Of a stretch of 64,000 bases of DNA, positions 63,286 to 64,000 are shown piece after piece. The notes beneath the pieces are model-generated. The model did not search any database. It had not been told where the DNA came from and was given only the letters and a program-made list of their open reading frames with translations. Each line of letters opens with the position of its first letter. The first letter of the stretch is position 1. The translations under genes were made by a program, and so were the position numbers. The stretch covers positions 174,093-238,092 of the forward strand of contig NZ_LR027856.1 of the NCBI RefSeq assembly GCF_900607235.1. The letters run 5' to 3'. The stretch is from Olivibacter jilunii. GTDB taxonomy: Bacteria > Bacteroidota > Bacteroidia > Sphingobacteriales > Sphingobacteriaceae.

Positions 63286-63311
63286 ACTAAAAATTGATAT
63301 GTTCTAAGTTC

Positions 63312-63686
63312 TCAGGTATACAGCAAATCTACGGCCTTTTTAAATTTGTCATTGGTGCTCTTCTCATTAGCGTACCTCACCAAACATTCATTAAAAAAGA
63401 TAGCGTTATGGTTAAAGCACAATTGTTCTGCAAAAACATGTCGGCTTTTGATCATATCGTATTTCAAACGTTTAATGAGTTTTTCCGTTTCCCCTGCAAG
63501 ATGAAGCCAAAAACTAAATGTTATTATACTTTTGCTACTCCATTCGCTTTCGTAAACTGCTCTATTTTCAGATAACCTAACGCAAAAGGATGATGTATAT
63601 TCCAAAAGAGGTGCTATTTCTTCGGGAAAAAGCTGATGTATCAATTTGGCTTTATCCGTGTTTGTTAATTCATCTATCGATTTCAT
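63312..63686 (-). CDS. Hypothetical protein of a Bacteroidota mobile-region type
   Basis: Cytosolic protein of 124 residues with no signal or membrane segment. 'MKSIDELTNTDKAKLIHQLFPEEIAPLLEYT' and 'SFWLHLAGETEKLIKRLKYDMIKSRHVFAEQLCFNHNAIFFNECLVRYAN' look like a helical protein that I recall from conjugative elements of this phylum, function unknown. It starts 49 bp after the stop of the interrupted gene at 63736 and shares its direction, so the two were probably one operon. Confidence 0.6.
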   Translation of the reverse strand: MKSIDELTNTDKAKLIHQLFPEEIAPLLEYTSSFCVRLSENRAVYESEWSSKSIITFSFWLHLAGETEKLIKRLKYDMIKSRHVFAEQLCFNHNAIFFNECLVRYANEKSTNDKFKKAVDLLYT

Positions 63687-63735
63687 AATAAAACCGCGCT
63701 CTTTGTACGGTTGCGCCTCCGTTTAAGTTAAAACA

Positions 63736-63878
63736 TCAATTCAATGCAGCTGCGCCCACCTGTGCAAAGCCGTTGCAAAGATCAAAGGCCGTTTGTGTCT
63801 GCTGTTGGGAAATTCCACACATAAGGGACTTTAATTTGTTTTCTCCGCTACCGTAATCATGAACATTTTGCAGATAGC
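63736..63878 (-). pseudogene. C-terminal exon of an unrecognised gene interrupted by a group II intron
   Basis: Downstream of the predicted intron end the minus strand stays open to TGA 63738-63736, giving about 47 residues: 'RYLQNVHDYGSGENKL', 'LMCGISQQQTQTAFDLC' and 'GFAQVGAAALN' before the stop. Composition is protein-like and the frame is clean, so this is probably the true 3' exon of a gene. If the intron splices, the product may be intact. No family recognised. Confidence 0.45.
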
Positions 63879-64000
63879 GTGGGATAAGCTCCTGACGCCT
63901 TATCGATATTACTATCGGTAGGTTTCCCTGAACTCTCCCCCGAACCGTACGTACAACTCTCGCTGTATACGGCTCTCCACATAATATATGCAGTCTATTC
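63879..64000 (-). mobile_element. 3' end of a group II intron (domains V and VI)
   Basis: The 34-nt domain V lies at 63975-63942 (minus strand): it begins GAGCCGTATAC, has a GAGA tetraloop and ends GTACGTACGGTTC, with the AGC triad and CG bulge in place. Between it and 63879 hairpins suitable for domain VI follow (CGATA / TATCG and GATAAG / CTTATC). The 3' splice site is tentatively set after ATCCCAC (63885-63879), leaving an A seven bases from the end as branch point. The intron body and any maturase lie outside the window. Confidence 0.7.

Overview
The window looks like the chromosome of a Gram-negative Bacteroidota, most likely a Sphingobacteriaceae-type soil or water bacterium (inference). 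Evidence: SusC/SusD outer-membrane pairs, several CarbopepD-domain TonB-dependent receptors, families typical of the phylum (DUF4374, DUF4197, DUF6660, DUF6428, GH92), and promoters with the Bacteroidota pattern TTTG-N19/20-TAnnTTTG rather than -35/-10 boxes. No rRNA, tRNA or CRISPR array was recognised.

Layout. (1) 1-11.1 kb: the 3' part of a SusD gene, then a co-directional cluster of SusC, SusD, Tat-exported phosphoesterase, FAD oxidoreductase of the phosphonate-linked type, membrane transporter and a sorbosone-dehydrogenase-like lipoprotein. This is probably a locus for taking up and degrading an organophosphorus compound. (2) 11.1-20 kb: a hairpin-bounded non-coding element, a lone Wzc-like membrane protein without a P-loop, an HTTM protein, DUF2264, a candidate small RNA, two NAD(P)-binding proteins with a Crp/Fnr regulator, and DUF4197. 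(3) 19.6-26.8 kb: a siderophore-iron locus (AraC regulator, TonB receptor, DUF4374 lipoprotein, PepSY reductase-like protein, esterase). (4) 26.8-42 kb: ClC channel, GH92 mannosidase, metallophosphoesterase, GMC oxidoreductase, SUFU, NTF2-like, ArnT-like glycosyltransferase, DUF4091, with gene-poor stretches holding 11-bp-period repeats and decayed mobile DNA. (5) 42.3-44.2 kb: a small mercury-type cassette (ArsR, MerT-MerP fusion, GDCCVxC protein) between 52-bp imperfect inverted repeats. (6) 44.8-57.3 kb: heavy-metal island with two DUF6660 proteins, TonB receptor, CDF transporter, RND pump fused to its outer-membrane factor, adaptor, P1B-type ATPase and two small basic membrane proteins. 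(7) 57.4-63.1 kb: an arsenic operon on the minus strand (arsR, DUF6428, arsN, arsC, acr3, arsO, two metallophosphoesterases). (8) The right edge enters the 3' end of a group II intron that interrupts an unrecognised gene.

Together, about one third of the window (42-63 kb) handles toxic metals and metalloids: cytosolic sensing by two ArsR proteins, uptake by MerTP and a TonB receptor, export by RND, CDF, P-type ATPase and Acr3, and reduction, oxidation or acetylation of arsenic species. The flanking repeats, the intron and the pseudogene remnants suggest it was assembled by transfer. The most unusual points are the transposase-less cassette, the paired small membrane proteins at the pumps, the two active-site-divergent phosphoesterases ending the ars operon, the 11-bp tandem arrays, and the candidate small RNA near 16.45 kb. 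Family names come from reading motifs; no database search was run.
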